Below, in pieces: positions 24,239 through 35,449 of a stretch of DNA of 64,000 nucleotides. A program made the position numbers and the translations under genes. The notes below the pieces were generated by a model. It saw only the letters and a program-made list of their open reading frames with translations. It was not told where the DNA came from and did not search any database. Position 1 is the stretch's first letter; each line of letters begins with the position of its first letter. The stretch comes from Laburnicola sp. R22_1 (taxonomy: Eukaryota > Ascomycota > Dothideomycetes > Pleosporales > Didymosphaeriaceae), in NCBI GenBank assembly GCA_014281115.1, contig JACONQ010000008.1, forward strand, positions 1,984,001 through 2,048,000, in the 5' to 3' direction.

Positions 24239-27200
24239 ATATAATTCCTTACTACATTATATCTTATTATTCTAATATAAACGACGTCTATTAAAGCTAA
24301 CGTCTGGCCTCTATAGCTGGCCTAAGCAGAGCAATAGTAACTAGCGAGGGGCAATCTCACGCTAGTATTAAGGACTCTAGACTAGGCTAAACTAGTATAG
24401 ACAAAGGACAAACAGCCTTAAGCACTAAAGAAGCTTAGATATAATGTTAGGAAGAGAAACTTAAGCGAGAAATTAAGATTGCAAAGAAGCCCGAGGCTAT
24501 TAAAGTCTTATAGGACTAACTTAAGATTCTATAGATTAAAATAGAACCTAATAATAATAAATAAAGAACCTTAACCCTTGCAAGCGACGCTAAAGCCATA
24601 ATAAAAAAGGATAAGGGTAAGGATAGGCAATTAATGCCTAAAACTATTAAAGAGGACATAAGCGACTCTAATAATAGTAGCGACTTATTAGAGGAGTCTA
24701 GTAGCCCTAGAGAGGACTTCCCTCTGTGTAAGAAAGGCGGACGAAAGAGCAAGCGACTAAGTAAGAAGAATAGGAGGAAGTCCCTAAGGACTAGCATCGC
24801 ACCTATTGTCTTACCCTAAATAATAATAGCTAGCTTAGACCTATAACTATTAAAACCGCCAGAGCCATCTTAATTTAAAGGAAGAGGCTGGAAGGAAATA
24901 AACGCCTAGGCAAAAGGCTGCGAAGATTATATTTAATACGCACTAGCCCTTAGTACTAATTTAGTTTAGATAAGGTTTGCACACTACTATCTTAGAAATA
25001 TATAATATAACTTCTAGAATAGAGTAGTCTAAGAGATCTCTAAGCGTAAATACGAGCGTAAGGTAATATAAAAACTAATAAAGTAGACTATAGTGGACAC
25101 CCTAGAATTGAGCTAGGAAAGAGAATAAGAGGCTTATTAGCGTATTAAGAACGCAAAGTAGGTTATTAGACCCTAACTAAACTTCTAAACTATCTTAAGG
25201 ATTAGTGGGAAGAGACTAACTCTAATTATGCCTTAGATAATTATAATAATTAGCATATTAGCGATTTCTTTTCTGCTCTGGACAGTTAAGTAGTGGAGAG
25301 GCTCTAATGGCAACTATAGCGGTGGACCAGCCTTATTTAACTAGAGGAGACGACTAACTAACACTGGCAGGTTATCTAAGGGCCGAAGATAGGCAAGCGA
25401 AAGCAAAAGAATGACAATAAGGAGGCCTAAGAGGACAATGGGCGAGGCACGACTAGCTAGAAATAATCTAGATTAAATAACACTAGACTAGGCCAGAGGC
25501 GCTATAACCTATAATATAAGAAATAGGATAAGCGTTGCAAGGCACAATTACTGCTAGACTAGGAAAAAAATAATTATTTTTACTATTATAAGTAAGGGCA
25601 ATATAAAGATAACTGCCTAAAGTAAAAGATAGAAATGAGAAAAGATAAGCTCTAGGTTATCTATTCCTTAGACTAATGGGCTCTATTATATACATAGAGG
25701 GATAAAGATTGCTTATTATAGTTGCTTTAGAGGTAAGAGGCCCCTATAAGGCTAGAGGGTCTCTAATTATCCTAAAAGGAGTTATTTAAACAGTAGCGGG
25801 CTCCTTTAAAGTAAGGGCCCTAGTAGACTATAGCGTGAAGGCTAACTTTATTAGTACTAGGATAGTAGAGAGGGTTATAGTCTAACTAAAAGCGAATGTA
25901 AACTAGACTTATAAGGCCCTAAATAGAGTTAAATTTAAGGTTTAAGGCTAGACTAAGCTAGCCTACGCAATAATGGATAGCTATAGGCAAACCTAGGCTA
26001 GGTTAGACGAATTTGTTATAGGGGACATTAAAGAGTTTAATATAGTGCTAGGAATGCCCTAGTTAACTAAATACAACCTACTACCTAACTTTACTACTTA
26101 TATATTGCGATTTAATAATAGCAAGTGCAAATTATAGAAGGTTGCTATAGAGGAGCCGTAACAATTCGCGAATACCGCTAAGAATACTAATAATAACTAT
26201 TTTGTTATATATAGAGTTAGTCTAGGCTACTTTAGTCTAAATAAGACTATTCTACTTAAGATTTACTAAGGAAGGTTTAAAGAAGTCTTCTTAGAAGCGA
26301 ACGCCGTTTTACTAGCGGACTATAGACCTTATAAGATGTCTATTAATATTAAGGCAGGCAAAAGGGTACCCTTTAGACTGCTCTATAGCCTATTAGCGCT
26401 AGAGGCACAGGTCTTAAAGGAGTATATTAAGAGGAACCTTAAAAGAGGCTAGATACGCCACTTAAAATTAGAAGTAAAAGCACTAATTCTTTTTATAAAG
26501 AAGAAGAATAGGAAATTATAATTATATATAAATTACTATACACTAAACGCGATAACTATAAAAAACTATTACCTACTCTTACTAATCTAAGAGTTACTAG
26601 ACTAGCTAGGATTCGCTATTATATACACTAAATTAGATCTAAGAAACGCCTATTACTGTATATAAATTAAGGTAGGCAACAAATAGAAGACGGTATTCTA
26701 GACTAGATATGGCCACTATAAGTATATAGTAATGCTCTTTAGGTTAACTAACGCTCCCGTAGTCTTTTAGAGCTATATTAATAGTGCTCTATTAGACTTA
26801 CTTAATATCTATTATATTATATACTTAGACAACATCCTTATATATTTCTAGAATAAGGAAAAACACGTTAAACACGTGAAAATAGTGCTAAATCGGCTTA
26901 TTTAGTACAAGCTATACGTTAAACTCTCTAAGTGTAAGTTCTATATCTAAGAGGTAGGCTACCTAGGGTTTATAGTAAGCCCAAAGGGCGTATATATAAA
27001 AGGGGATAGAGTTAAGAGTATATAGAAGTAGCTAGAGCCTAAGTTAGTATAGAATATAAGAATTTTCCTAGGCTTTACTAATTACTACTAAAGCTTTATT
27101 AAAGAGTTTTTAAGAGTCGTAAGCCCTCTGTATGTACTTACCTAGCGACTAGAAGAGTCGGCTTGTAGTAGTTACTAATAATATAAGGAGGAATTAGTAT

Positions 27201-28416
27201 CTATTACCCTATTAAGCGAGACTTAGGCTGCGTTTAAGTAACTAAAGTAAAGCTTTGCTAGTGGGTCCTTACTAGCCCATTTTAATCCTAAATTGCCCTT
27301 AAGGGTAGAGACTAACGCCTCTAGATACGCGATATCTAGCATCTTAAGTTAACTACACCTAGGATCCTAAGAAAAGGGATAATAGCACCTAGTTGCCTTT
27401 TACTTGCATAAGATAAGCTAGGCTAAGCGTAATTACAACACGCATAATAGAAAGCTCTTATAATAGTAGAAGTTTTTAAATACTAAAGGCACTACTTAGA
27501 AGGCACTATAGAGTAGATAGAGCTTCTAATAGATTATGCCAACCTATAGGAGTTTATAATAACTAAATTTCTAACCTAACACTAGGCCTAATAAGCTAAA
27601 TGGCTCGCCTTATTTAATTTTAGGATTAGATACTGGCTAGAGAAGACAAATCTAGCGAACGGACCCTTAAGGAGGCCTAACTACGAGTTGGAAGAAGCGG
27701 AAAGGCCTAGTAGAACAGATAGTTCTTAAGGAAGACTGCTTAGAGAGCTTTAAAGTAAGCTAAAGCTTAGGGGAGCTAAAATACTCTAGAAGAGGCTAGA
27801 AGAGTCTAGGCTAGCAGCCACTATGCGAATTACGCGACCTAGGGAAAGATCTACCCTAGAGAATATATAATAAGAGGAATTTAAGAACCCCTTACTTTAA
27901 GCCATTTCTAAAGAGATAACAAGCGACCTAATAGCGGTTAGAGTAAGGGCGAGTCTCTCGCATCTTATAGAGAATTGCCTACTGTGAATAGAGTTGTAAA
28001 GCCTAATTAAGGGTTATCTACTTTAGTTTAATAGTCGCCTATACGTGCCGATTAGCGTTAGGATTAAGATCTTAAGATGCTATTATAATAATCCGCTGAC
28101 AGATTATTTTAGTTTCGCGAGGACACTTAATATTGTCTAGAGAGAGTTCTAGTAGCCTAGGGCCTATTAGTTTGTTAAGAATTATATCCTAACTTACAAG
28201 GCCTATGCAAGGGTTAAGCCTACTAGATATGTATAGTATGGCTAACTTAATAGCTTACTAATCCTAATAGGTTTCTAGTAAGATATAATAATAAATATAA
28301 TTATAAACTTCTCTAAGAGTAGGATGCGTAACTATAAGTATAATAGTATACTAGTAATTGTAGATTACTTTAGTAAAATGGCCTACTATATGGCTATTTA
28401 CAAGGATATAACTATA

Positions 28417-30241
28417 ACGTGTTTACAAGCGTGCCGTTAGTACAAGCGAGCCGTCAACCCCACCAACTTTCTACACTTAAAAAGCCACGTAGTTTAACAA
28501 CGCATCAAAATTCTATTAATATAATAGCTATCCTAAATCAAGTAGTATCTATAGAAGCCTTCTTACACCTGCGCGAGTTGTGCCCAGGCTCCCTACAGCG
28601 CGTGCAGCGCGCAGAAGCCTGCCGGCTCGCACCTGACTGCCCCTTGCCTTGCCGCATTTCTCCCTCTAGTTGCTGCTCAACAGCCTTTTAAGCAATGATA
28701 TCCTCTCCCTTTGCCTTTGATAGAGTGCCTCACTTTTAAATCCGCTTCTTTTTGCGCTGTTTACGCGTTATAGCTGCCTTATTTGCCCTTTGTAGAGTAG
28801 CTATCTCCTCGCGCATAAGCACTATTGAATGCGCTATTCTCTTAGCGCCTCTTGTAAGCCGATTAAGCGACTGAATAACTGATGTAGGAGAGGATCCTTA
28901 ATGCCTTTGAATCCGCTCACGAACTAGAGTTGACTAAGCGCCTAGCTTGCGCGCGTTGCTTGGTGTTGCAGACTCCTATAAGGCCTTTAGTAGGGTTGCT
29001 GGCGACGGCGTGCGAAGCTTCACATTAAGCTTTAATATCACTGCCTCTGGATTGTGTGGGACTAGCCCAGCGCCTTGAAAGCTTGCGCAGATATTCTCCT
29101 TTGTAATTAATTGGTCGTAGGCGGCGCGGAAGGCTGGTAGGAACTCAAGCTTGGTGATATGGTTAATATAGTTGCGTATCAGGCCCTCGACCTGGCGCCC
29201 GTACGCCCGCTTTAACGGCGAGAAACAGCCAACGTTAAGCGGCTGCAGAAGGTGTGACGAATGTGGCGGCATACAGAGAGTGTAGATCTTGTTCTCCTTG
29301 CAGATCTCCTGAAATTTGAGCGAGTTGTGGCTCTCATGGCCGTCAAGTATGAGTAGCTGACGCGCGCCTACCCTACGCTCTGCTGTATGCTTGATAAAGT
29401 GCCGTAGCCAGGCAACACCGAGCTCGTTCGTAGTCCAGCTATTGTCGCTAAGACCAATAGCCCAGTCACCTGGTATATCGTCGCCCTCGTACCAGGCAGA
29501 GAGGTGGTACTGGCCAGCGAAGATGATGAAGGGCGGGATTGCCCACCCAGCAGCGTTGATTCCGTGGATCGCCGTCACCCACTCACGATTGCCTGGCTGG
29601 ATCGCTTTTGGTCGGCCACGCCTCTCTAAGTCAGTAACGACTAGCTGGGAGGATATTTTACCCATTAGAAAGCCAGTCTCGTCGAAGTTAAAGGTGTCCT
29701 CATCGCAGATACCGTAGGTGGCCTTTGTACGTGCTACTAGCTCAAACCAGGCCTGTATAGCCGTCGGGTCCTCGCAGAGGGCTCGCTGTCGATCGTAGGG
29801 TCGATTAAATCGCGTTGTGAGGCTGTCTGTTCGCTTGACAAAGTTCCTAGGCCACTGCTGGCCAACGTGGCCTGCGCTGCGCTTAGTGAGCAGCTTATTC
29901 GCCATATCTCGTACAGCACCTAGAGTGGGCGCAAATCCTCGCGAATCTAGGTCAAGTATTTGCTCAACAATCACCTCCTCTTCTAGCTTGGTAAGCTTCT
30001 TTGATTTGGGCTGGTAATCGCGTCGCGCAGCGTTGATCGAGGACGTTAAACGTTAAGGCAGCGCGATTTTCGCTCTGAATCTGATTTTTATTGATAGCTG
30101 AGATAGCAAGGGAGATATCTCCTTCGTTACAGGGCAGTTGAATTGTAGTTGGTTGAGGCATTGTAGTTTGCTTATCGCGCGTTACGGAAAGTTGGTGGGG
30201 TTGACGGCTCGCTTGTACTGACGGCACGCTTGTAAACACGT
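28417..30241 (-). mobile_element. pogo/Fot-like DNA transposon, copy 2 (young, lightly RIPed)
   Basis: A complete 1825-bp element with TA on each side (28415-28416 and 30242-30243) and 54-bp terminal inverted repeats beginning ACGTGTTTACAAGCGTGCCG. The repeats differ at one position, a CpA to TpA change in the left copy. It is inserted in the integrase of chromovirus 1. Its composition is near that of ordinary genes, far from the surrounding AT-rich sequence, so it arrived after most RIP had occurred. The TIR sequence is different from that of the 4818-6688 element, so the two are separate subfamilies. Confidence 0.95.
28538..30161 (-). pseudogene. pogo-like (DDE_1) transposase, disrupted at both ends
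   Basis: The frame starts with ATG at 30159-30161 (MPQPTTIQLPCNEGD). It loses frame inside the helix-turn-helix region around 30030-30060, where short deletions separate it from the next block. A 332-residue open frame (29974-28976) then holds the whole catalytic core: FNFDETGF, LLILDGHESHNS and SHLLQPLNVGCFSPLKRAYG, with DDE residues present. Past 28976 the protein continues but is cut by six stops, each explained by a C to T change (CAG to TAG, CAA to TAA, CGA to TGA). It ends in a zinc knuckle CTRCREPGHNSRRC (near 28580-28620) and a natural stop at 28538. It could supply a catalytic core but not a full protein. Confidence 0.9.
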
Positions 30242-31150
30242 TAGTAGAGCTAGCTAAGATCTTTTAGTAGGAGGTTATATAGCTCTATAGTCCCCTAAAG
30301 TTAATAGTAATAGATAGGGGTAGTCTATTTATATTAGAATACTAGAGCACCTTTACGCAGTGCTTAGGGTTAAAATAGCTACTTTTAACTGCCTTTTACC
30401 CGCAGATGGATAGACAGACTAAGAGGCAAAACTAGACGCTAGAGTAGTACCTACAAGTCTTCTATAATTACAAGTAGGATAATTAGGCCTTATTACTATT
30501 AGAGGTAGAGTACTTATACAATAATAGTGTATATAGCTCTATAGGAAAGTTGCCTTTTTAGGCTGTATATAGATATAACCTACTAACGACTAGTATGGCT
30601 AAAGAACTCTAATTAAGGGGTAACGCACCTTAGACTATCGCTAACGTGACTAGAATAGCCTAGATAAGGGCTGTTATATAAGAAACTATAATAAAAGTCT
30701 AGACTTACTAGGTAAAGGCATATAACTCTAAGCACAAACTAGTAGAGTTTGCTATAGGAGATATAGTCTACCTTAATACATAGAACCTAGCCTTATTAAG
30801 GCCGAAAAAGAAGCTAGACTATAAGTACTAGGGTTCCTATAAAGTTCTACGCTAAGTAGAAAATTAGGCGTACGAACTAAGCCTGCCTAAGAACTTCTAG
30901 ATCTACCCAGTGTTCTATATGTGCCTACTAGAGTAATTAGCTCTAGAGAAACTTATATAGCGGGAGTAAAGTCCCCCTAAGATTATAGTACTATAAATAG
31001 GTCTAGATATATACCTAATTAAATAGATTAAGAGTAAGATAAGAGAGAATAGTAGGTAGCTATATAAAGTAAAGTGGAAAGGGTATAGTAATAAAGAAAA
31101 CTAATAGTTACTAGTAGAAGATATTTTTAAAATAATAATAAAGGCTTTCT

Positions 31151-33133
31151 TTAAGCGCATAGGCTTTATAAAGGACACAAACCTGTTAAAGGTAAAGATA
31201 GGCCCTAAAAAAGGCCCATAGGCCACGCAGAGGCCAGGGTCACTCTCTAAAATAAGGAGGGGTAGAGATAACCCTAAAAAGGCCTAGATTAGTCTAGACT
31301 AGCCCTAGTAGGTAGACAGGCAGGCAATAGTACGCAATCACGAACTCTAAGAAGTAATAGTATTATAAAATAGGCAAAAATACTGTCATAAATATATAAT
31401 ATAAAGGATTATAAGAGTAAAGTATAGAAAAGCTTCTCTACTAAGAACCTAAACTAATTAGTATCTAAAATCTATAAACTAGGGAGCTAAGCACAAACAA
31501 GCCTAATTAAGCCTAAACTAGGCTAAAGCTACCTCTTTAGACCTATAAATAAGGCTAAATAAGGCCCTTAGCCCCTTCTAAAAGCTAAAGGAAGGCAGCA
31601 AACGCTAAAAGGAGGGTATCTTAGACTAGAAAAACGCTAGAAAGGGCCAAATAGGCCTAGAAAGCCTAAGGATCCTAATCCTAGATGCGCACCTACTATC
31701 ACAACAACTTAAAATCTCTCTTCGCACGCTCCAAAGCCTTAAAACCTAGTTATACTCTCTTAACCAGGAAGTTTAACGCGTTCTTAAGCGCACTTAAGCG
31801 AGCCTAATATTAGTTAGCCTTGATTACTCTAGATAGAGCTTAAGAAGTTTAGATTACCTTAATAGTAGAGAGATTAGTATTGCCTACTACCTTACCTCTA
31901 CCTCTAGTCCACTTACGCAGGGTACCTATAAGACTGCCTACGTTATTATTTGCCAAACGCTTTTAATTCTTCTTAGCCTAAGAGGAAGAAAGCTATTAGT
32001 AGAAAAGTTAGCCTGGCCAAAGTGCAGTAAAGTGTCCTTATTGCTAGCGTACTTGCCCTTAGTATGGCTACCTTAAAATTAGTCTTAGAAGGCCTTAATA
32101 GGCCTAGATAGAAGAAACTTATATTTAGGTATCCTTAAAGACCTTTTGCAACTAGATAGAAGCCTTCTTAAAGGAAGGCAAGATAGGCTAGGGGGCCTTA
32201 GAACTCTTAGGGACCTTAGGAATCTCCTTTAATGCCCTCACGTCCAATTCGGCCTTAGTAAGACGAAGGCTACTAGGATCTAGGAGAATAAGCTTTATGG
32301 CGGCCTAGAGCTTAGAGATAAGACGCTAGGAAACCTAAACACGTTAGGGGGCCCTTAAGAACCCTAGAGAGGTCTAGATATACCTAGGTTGGTCCTACTT
32401 ACCTAGAAACAATCCCAACTAGCGTTAGCGCACTTAACGCACTTAAGTATAAGATTGTCCTGACTAGGGTTAATAACGCCATCCGAGATATAGGTCTTAT
32501 AGTCCTATAGAGCTCTATAGTCCTCTTAAAAGAACTGGCAAGGATAAACTTTCTAAACTTTATTATTATAGAGCTTATCTACTAGACTCTAGAGGTAGGT
32601 TATATAGAAGTTTATTATAATAAGTATATTATTCTGGGCCGTTTTCTTTAATCTCTGCAAAGTACTAAACATCTTAATAAGAGTAAGATAGGGCTAGATA
32701 GGCCTAAATTAGGCTTAACTAGGGCCGAGGCTGTTTTAAGGAAGTTAAATGGGTCGAAAAAAAGGATTAGGCAACGTTAAAACGGACTGTTAAGCGTCGT
32801 TAGCTCTAGACAAGCCTAGATAGGTATGGGGGGACCTCCCGCAGGCCTAAGAAAATTCTAAATTAGGGGTGTTTTGGCCTAGAAGGGGTCTAGATTACCC
32901 TAGATTACTCTTATTAGAGCCTACTAGGAGCGCCTATCCTAGGGGATACTTACGCTAGAATAAGTAGTAATGTAGGGAGAGTAGGGAGAAGAGGTAATAG
33001 AGTAGTAGAACTGGAGGTAAACTTATAAAGGTACGCTAGTCTAAAATAGGCTAGTTAAGCGAGCTTCGCTAGCCTATTTAGGAAAATTTCTCTGGCGATT
33101 TTAGGGTTAAGGTCCTTTAAAGAAAGGGAGCTT
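31151..33133. other. chromovirus 1, sequence between chromodomain and 3' LTR
   Basis: About 2 kb that is less AT-rich than pol. I recognise no domain. It contains repeated TCTAGACTAG and GGCCTAGA-like words and a polypurine tract next to the LTR. Whether it is coding is open. Confidence 0.45.
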
Positions 33134-33314
33134 TATTATAATACGTCCCCTATGGCAGTGTAATACCCTAGTTGCTCTAGACTAGTCTAGATTAGTCTTG
33201 GCTAGGTTAGAGTTTTCTTCTTAGGCCTTATAGCCTTTAGACCTACTTTTCTTTTTTTAAGGGATTGCCTTAGTAGTGAATTAATAGATTAAGCATTATA
33301 CCCACAATCTTACA
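33134..33314 (+). repeat. 3' LTR of chromovirus 1
   Basis: 181 bp, aligned base for base with 24058-24238. Its start is TATTATAATACG where the 5' copy has TGTTACAATGCG, all differences being G/A or C/T. Confidence 0.92.
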
Positions 33315-33884
33315 CTTACTCTTTATTACTACTATTCTAACCTATAATAATATAAAAAACTATAGTAGAAGCCCTACACGTCTATTATAGCGCCTATAGT
33401 TACTAATCTATTGCTAGTCTAACTAGTATACTAGAACCACCTTATATAAGATAAGAGATATCTTTTACTTTAACCTATTAACAATTTTCTAAATAGAGTA
33501 GTATTCTAGTATAGACCTAATATCTTTAAAGAGACAGATTAGAGCGTACTTTAAGGTAGCGTTAACTATAATTTTAATATTAGGGCTTAGAAGAATAGTA
33601 GAAAACAGAGTAGTAAAAGTCTCCTTAAGGTTAACTTTAATATAAAGATAGAGTATTAGTGTACCTATAGTATATAAGCTTTTACCTAGCATATATTGCT
33701 TATAAGTAGTATAAACCTACTAATATAATAGCTATTACTTCTAGTAATCTTTAGAGATAATAGTAGAGAGAAATAGTTATAGTATTATACTAGTTGCAGC
33801 GCTAGCGCTATTTTATACCTCCCCTACTCTTAACTATAGTATAGTAATATAGCCTTACACATAATTTTATATATAAAATTTTTT

Positions 33885-34044
33885 AGTTAAAGTAGGCGCA
33901 CTAAGCCTACTAAGCTCGCTTATAACACGCTAACCCTTTATATTAATATTTTTAAAACGCCTTTCTATGTATATAATAGTAGAAGGGATATCTACTATTA
34001 TTATAATATTTTTATTAGAAACTCCTTAGTCGCAAAAAAAAACC
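33885..34044 (+). repeat. R2A 3' unit, copy a
   Basis: This is the 3' end of the LINE-like insertion. It matches 49821-49909 (reverse), about 58470-58640 and 58676-58810. Confidence 0.8.
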
Positions 34045-34058
34045 TATAAAATTACTAG

Positions 34059-34410
34059 CTTGCAAAAGTAAGAAGCTTAAATAGTTTATTTAATAGCTAG
34101 TCTAGCTAGAGTAAAAGAAGTTAGTTATAAACGCGCGCTTACTTTATAATAAATATAGCTAGGTTAATATAAGAAGGGCAATAGAGTGTAAGTAGTTATT
34201 AGAAAAAGTAGATATAGTAATTATAAAGGACATAATAGGCGTAAAGAAATACAAATATTCTAATAAAAAAACTACTCTAGACGTAGAGTTAGCGTGCTAT
34301 AAAGCGTTAAGATTATATAAGACTAGGGTAAAGACTAGTAAATACATCTTAAAATATAAAAAATAAGAAGAATAGTTAACTAACGAAACTTAAACGCAAA
34401 CGCAGTTAGA
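34059..34410 (+). pseudogene. SNF2-helicase-like element copy 2, C-terminus
   Basis: This segment is colinear with 14930-15235 of copy 1 and continues the frame split at 23641: an IQQLV motif-VI remnant, LVINARLL-like and YNKYSQVNI blocks, then an EYKQLLEK segment. It confirms that everything between 23642 and 34044 is a later insertion. Confidence 0.65.
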
Positions 34411-34735
34411 GTAAATTATAACTATTACTAGGACGTAGTAAGTTATAGCGATTAAGAATTAATATAGGGCATAGTAGAAAAAGTTATAACTAGTACTATA
34501 ATATAGTAAGTTATAATAATTTAGAATTAAACGTATACGCATTTAGATAGATTTATAACTATTACTAGAATATAGTAAGTTATAGTAATTTAGAATTAAT
34601 ATAAGGCGTAGTAAAAGGAGTTATAATTAGTACTATAATATAGTAAGTTATAGTAATTTAGAATTAAATGTATACGCATTTAAATAGAAGTATAATTATT
34701 ACTAGGATATAGTAAGTTATAGTAATTTAGAGTTA
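34411..34735 (+). repeat. tail tandem repeat of helicase element, alternating 68/69 bp units
   Basis: Unit starts at 34416, 34484, 34553, 34621 and 34690 alternate 68 and 69 bp, so the higher-order period is 137 bp. The units share ATATAGTAAGTTATAGTAAT. The period is not a multiple of three, so this array is probably non-coding. Confidence 0.85.
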
Positions 34736-34794
34736 AGTATTATATAACCTAGGTTTATATATACGTTCTTATAATATTATATATCTATATACTT

Positions 34795-34965
34795 ACTTAA
34801 ATATATTTGTGTATACTTATATATTTAGGCAGGTTTGTGTATACCTATATATATTTATATATACTTATATATTTAGGTAAGTTTATATATAACTATATAT
34901 ACTTATATATACTTATATATTTAGGTAGGTTTGCGTATACCTACGCATATTTATATACGTTTAAG
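34795..34965. repeat. 48-bp tandem repeat, about three units
   Basis: Units with TATATATTTAGG (near 34822, 34870 and 34918) followed by AGGTTTGTGTATACCTA-like sequence. It creates a repetitive 64-codon open frame that is an artefact. Confidence 0.8.
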
Positions 34966-35003
34966 CAAAATTGCGCTAAGCTAAAAGAAAAATTTTCCTA
35001 ATG

Positions 35004-35114
35004 TGTTCACGCTTTTTTTTAATTACTAAGTAGGGGGCTTTGCTTTTTTTATTACATTATTTAATATATAAGCCTTTGTTGTACTATTCCTAAATAGTTA
35101 ATTTAACGCTACAT
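35004..35114 (-). repeat. short dispersed repeat R110, copy C
   Basis: Full-length copy in reverse orientation (TTCACGCTTTT ... AAGTAGGGGGCTTTGC ... AACGCTACAT). No clear TSD. Confidence 0.75.
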
Positions 35115-35246
35115 AGTAACTAACAGTACTAATTATTTTATTAAAGTGCTTATTTTTTTAGTAAAGTTTTTAAATCTCTTAGTAATTATTATTTTTAATT
35201 TAATAAATTTAACCTAAGTATATAAAAAGATTAATAGCAAAAATAT

Positions 35247-35398
35247 TATGGGAGAATCTAGTTCTAATCGAGACTTAGTAGAAAGATAGATTAAGTTATT
35301 TTTTATACTAGAAGAAAGAAACCGCCTATTAAATCCTTAAGAGCCAATTGGGTACTAGCTTACCACGTGACCCATATAGTAGAGTTTATTCTACTACA
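35247..35398 (-). repeat. 3' LTR of gypsy element 2
   Basis: 152 bp, matching 47647-47798 with only transition differences (for example CCACGTGACCC in both, TATAGTAGAG against TGTAGTGGAG). Confidence 0.88.
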
Positions 35399-35449
35399 TA
35401 CCTCTCTACCTATAGAAGCTTGGCCTCATTAAGCTTTATGCTAAATACT

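Larger units (their letters stand above)
24480..31150 (+). pseudogene. RIP-degraded gag-pol of chromovirus 1
   Basis: Reading through TAA/TAG, the plus strand shows: an acidic/basic Gag N-terminus (24634-24819, DISDSNNSSDLLEESSS then KKNRRKS), a Gag core starting FKGRGWKEINA (24880), a degenerate zinc knuckle (near 25590, KGQYKDNC), a protease region, and reverse transcriptase (26300-27000, KLDLRNAYYCI, YGHYKYIVMLFRLTNAP, YLDNILIY). RNase H follows (27280-27480, [14 protein letters not shown]), then integrase (27950-30700, VDYFSKMAYYMAIYKDIT at the pogo insertion point, ELAKIF resuming after it), and a chromodomain (31060-31130, YKVKWKGYSNKEN). The RT active site reads YLDN at 26822-26833 instead of YLDD. 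Many stops make it inactive. Confidence 0.88.
24058..33314 (+). mobile_element. Ty3/gypsy chromovirus 1, full length
   Basis: Both LTRs are 181 bp (24058-24238 and 33134-33314), TG...CA type with RIP changes, and the element is flanked by a perfect 5-bp TSD CTTAC (24053-24057 and 33315-33319). A purine-rich polypurine-tract candidate (AAAGAAAGGGAGC, about 33119-33131) sits just before the 3' LTR. Length is 9257 bp, about 7.4 kb without the pogo element inserted in integrase. The internal order gag, protease, RT, RNase H, integrase, chromodomain is that of Chromoviridae. Confidence 0.93.
23642..34044 (+). mobile_element. 5'-truncated LINE-like insertion (R2A family) carrying a chromovirus
   Basis: Helicase copy 2 is split here, with a 14-bp duplication on both sides: TATAGAATTACTAG (23628-23641) and TATAAAATTACTAG (34045-34058), a single G/A difference. 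Without the 9.26 kb chromovirus the insert is about 1.14 kb. Its 3' end (33885-34044) is the R2A sequence: an AGTAGGCGCACTAAGCC start, an AACGC block, a palindromic ATAGTAGAAGGGATATCTAC region, and a CGCAAAAAAAAACC tail. Variable 5' ends, an A-rich 3' end and a TSD of about 14 bp are the pattern of target-primed reverse transcription. I see no recognisable reverse transcriptase in the remaining body. Confidence 0.7.

Noticed and set aside
24516..24797. 93-codon minus-strand open frame, leucine-rich, membrane-protein-like
   Set aside because: It is the antisense shadow of the acidic/basic Gag N-terminus of chromovirus 1 on the plus strand, which fits the rest of gag-pol.
34807..35001. 64-codon open frame with repeated YLYILIYLG segments
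   Set aside because: Produced by the 48-bp AT-rich tandem repeat; no homology and no start context.
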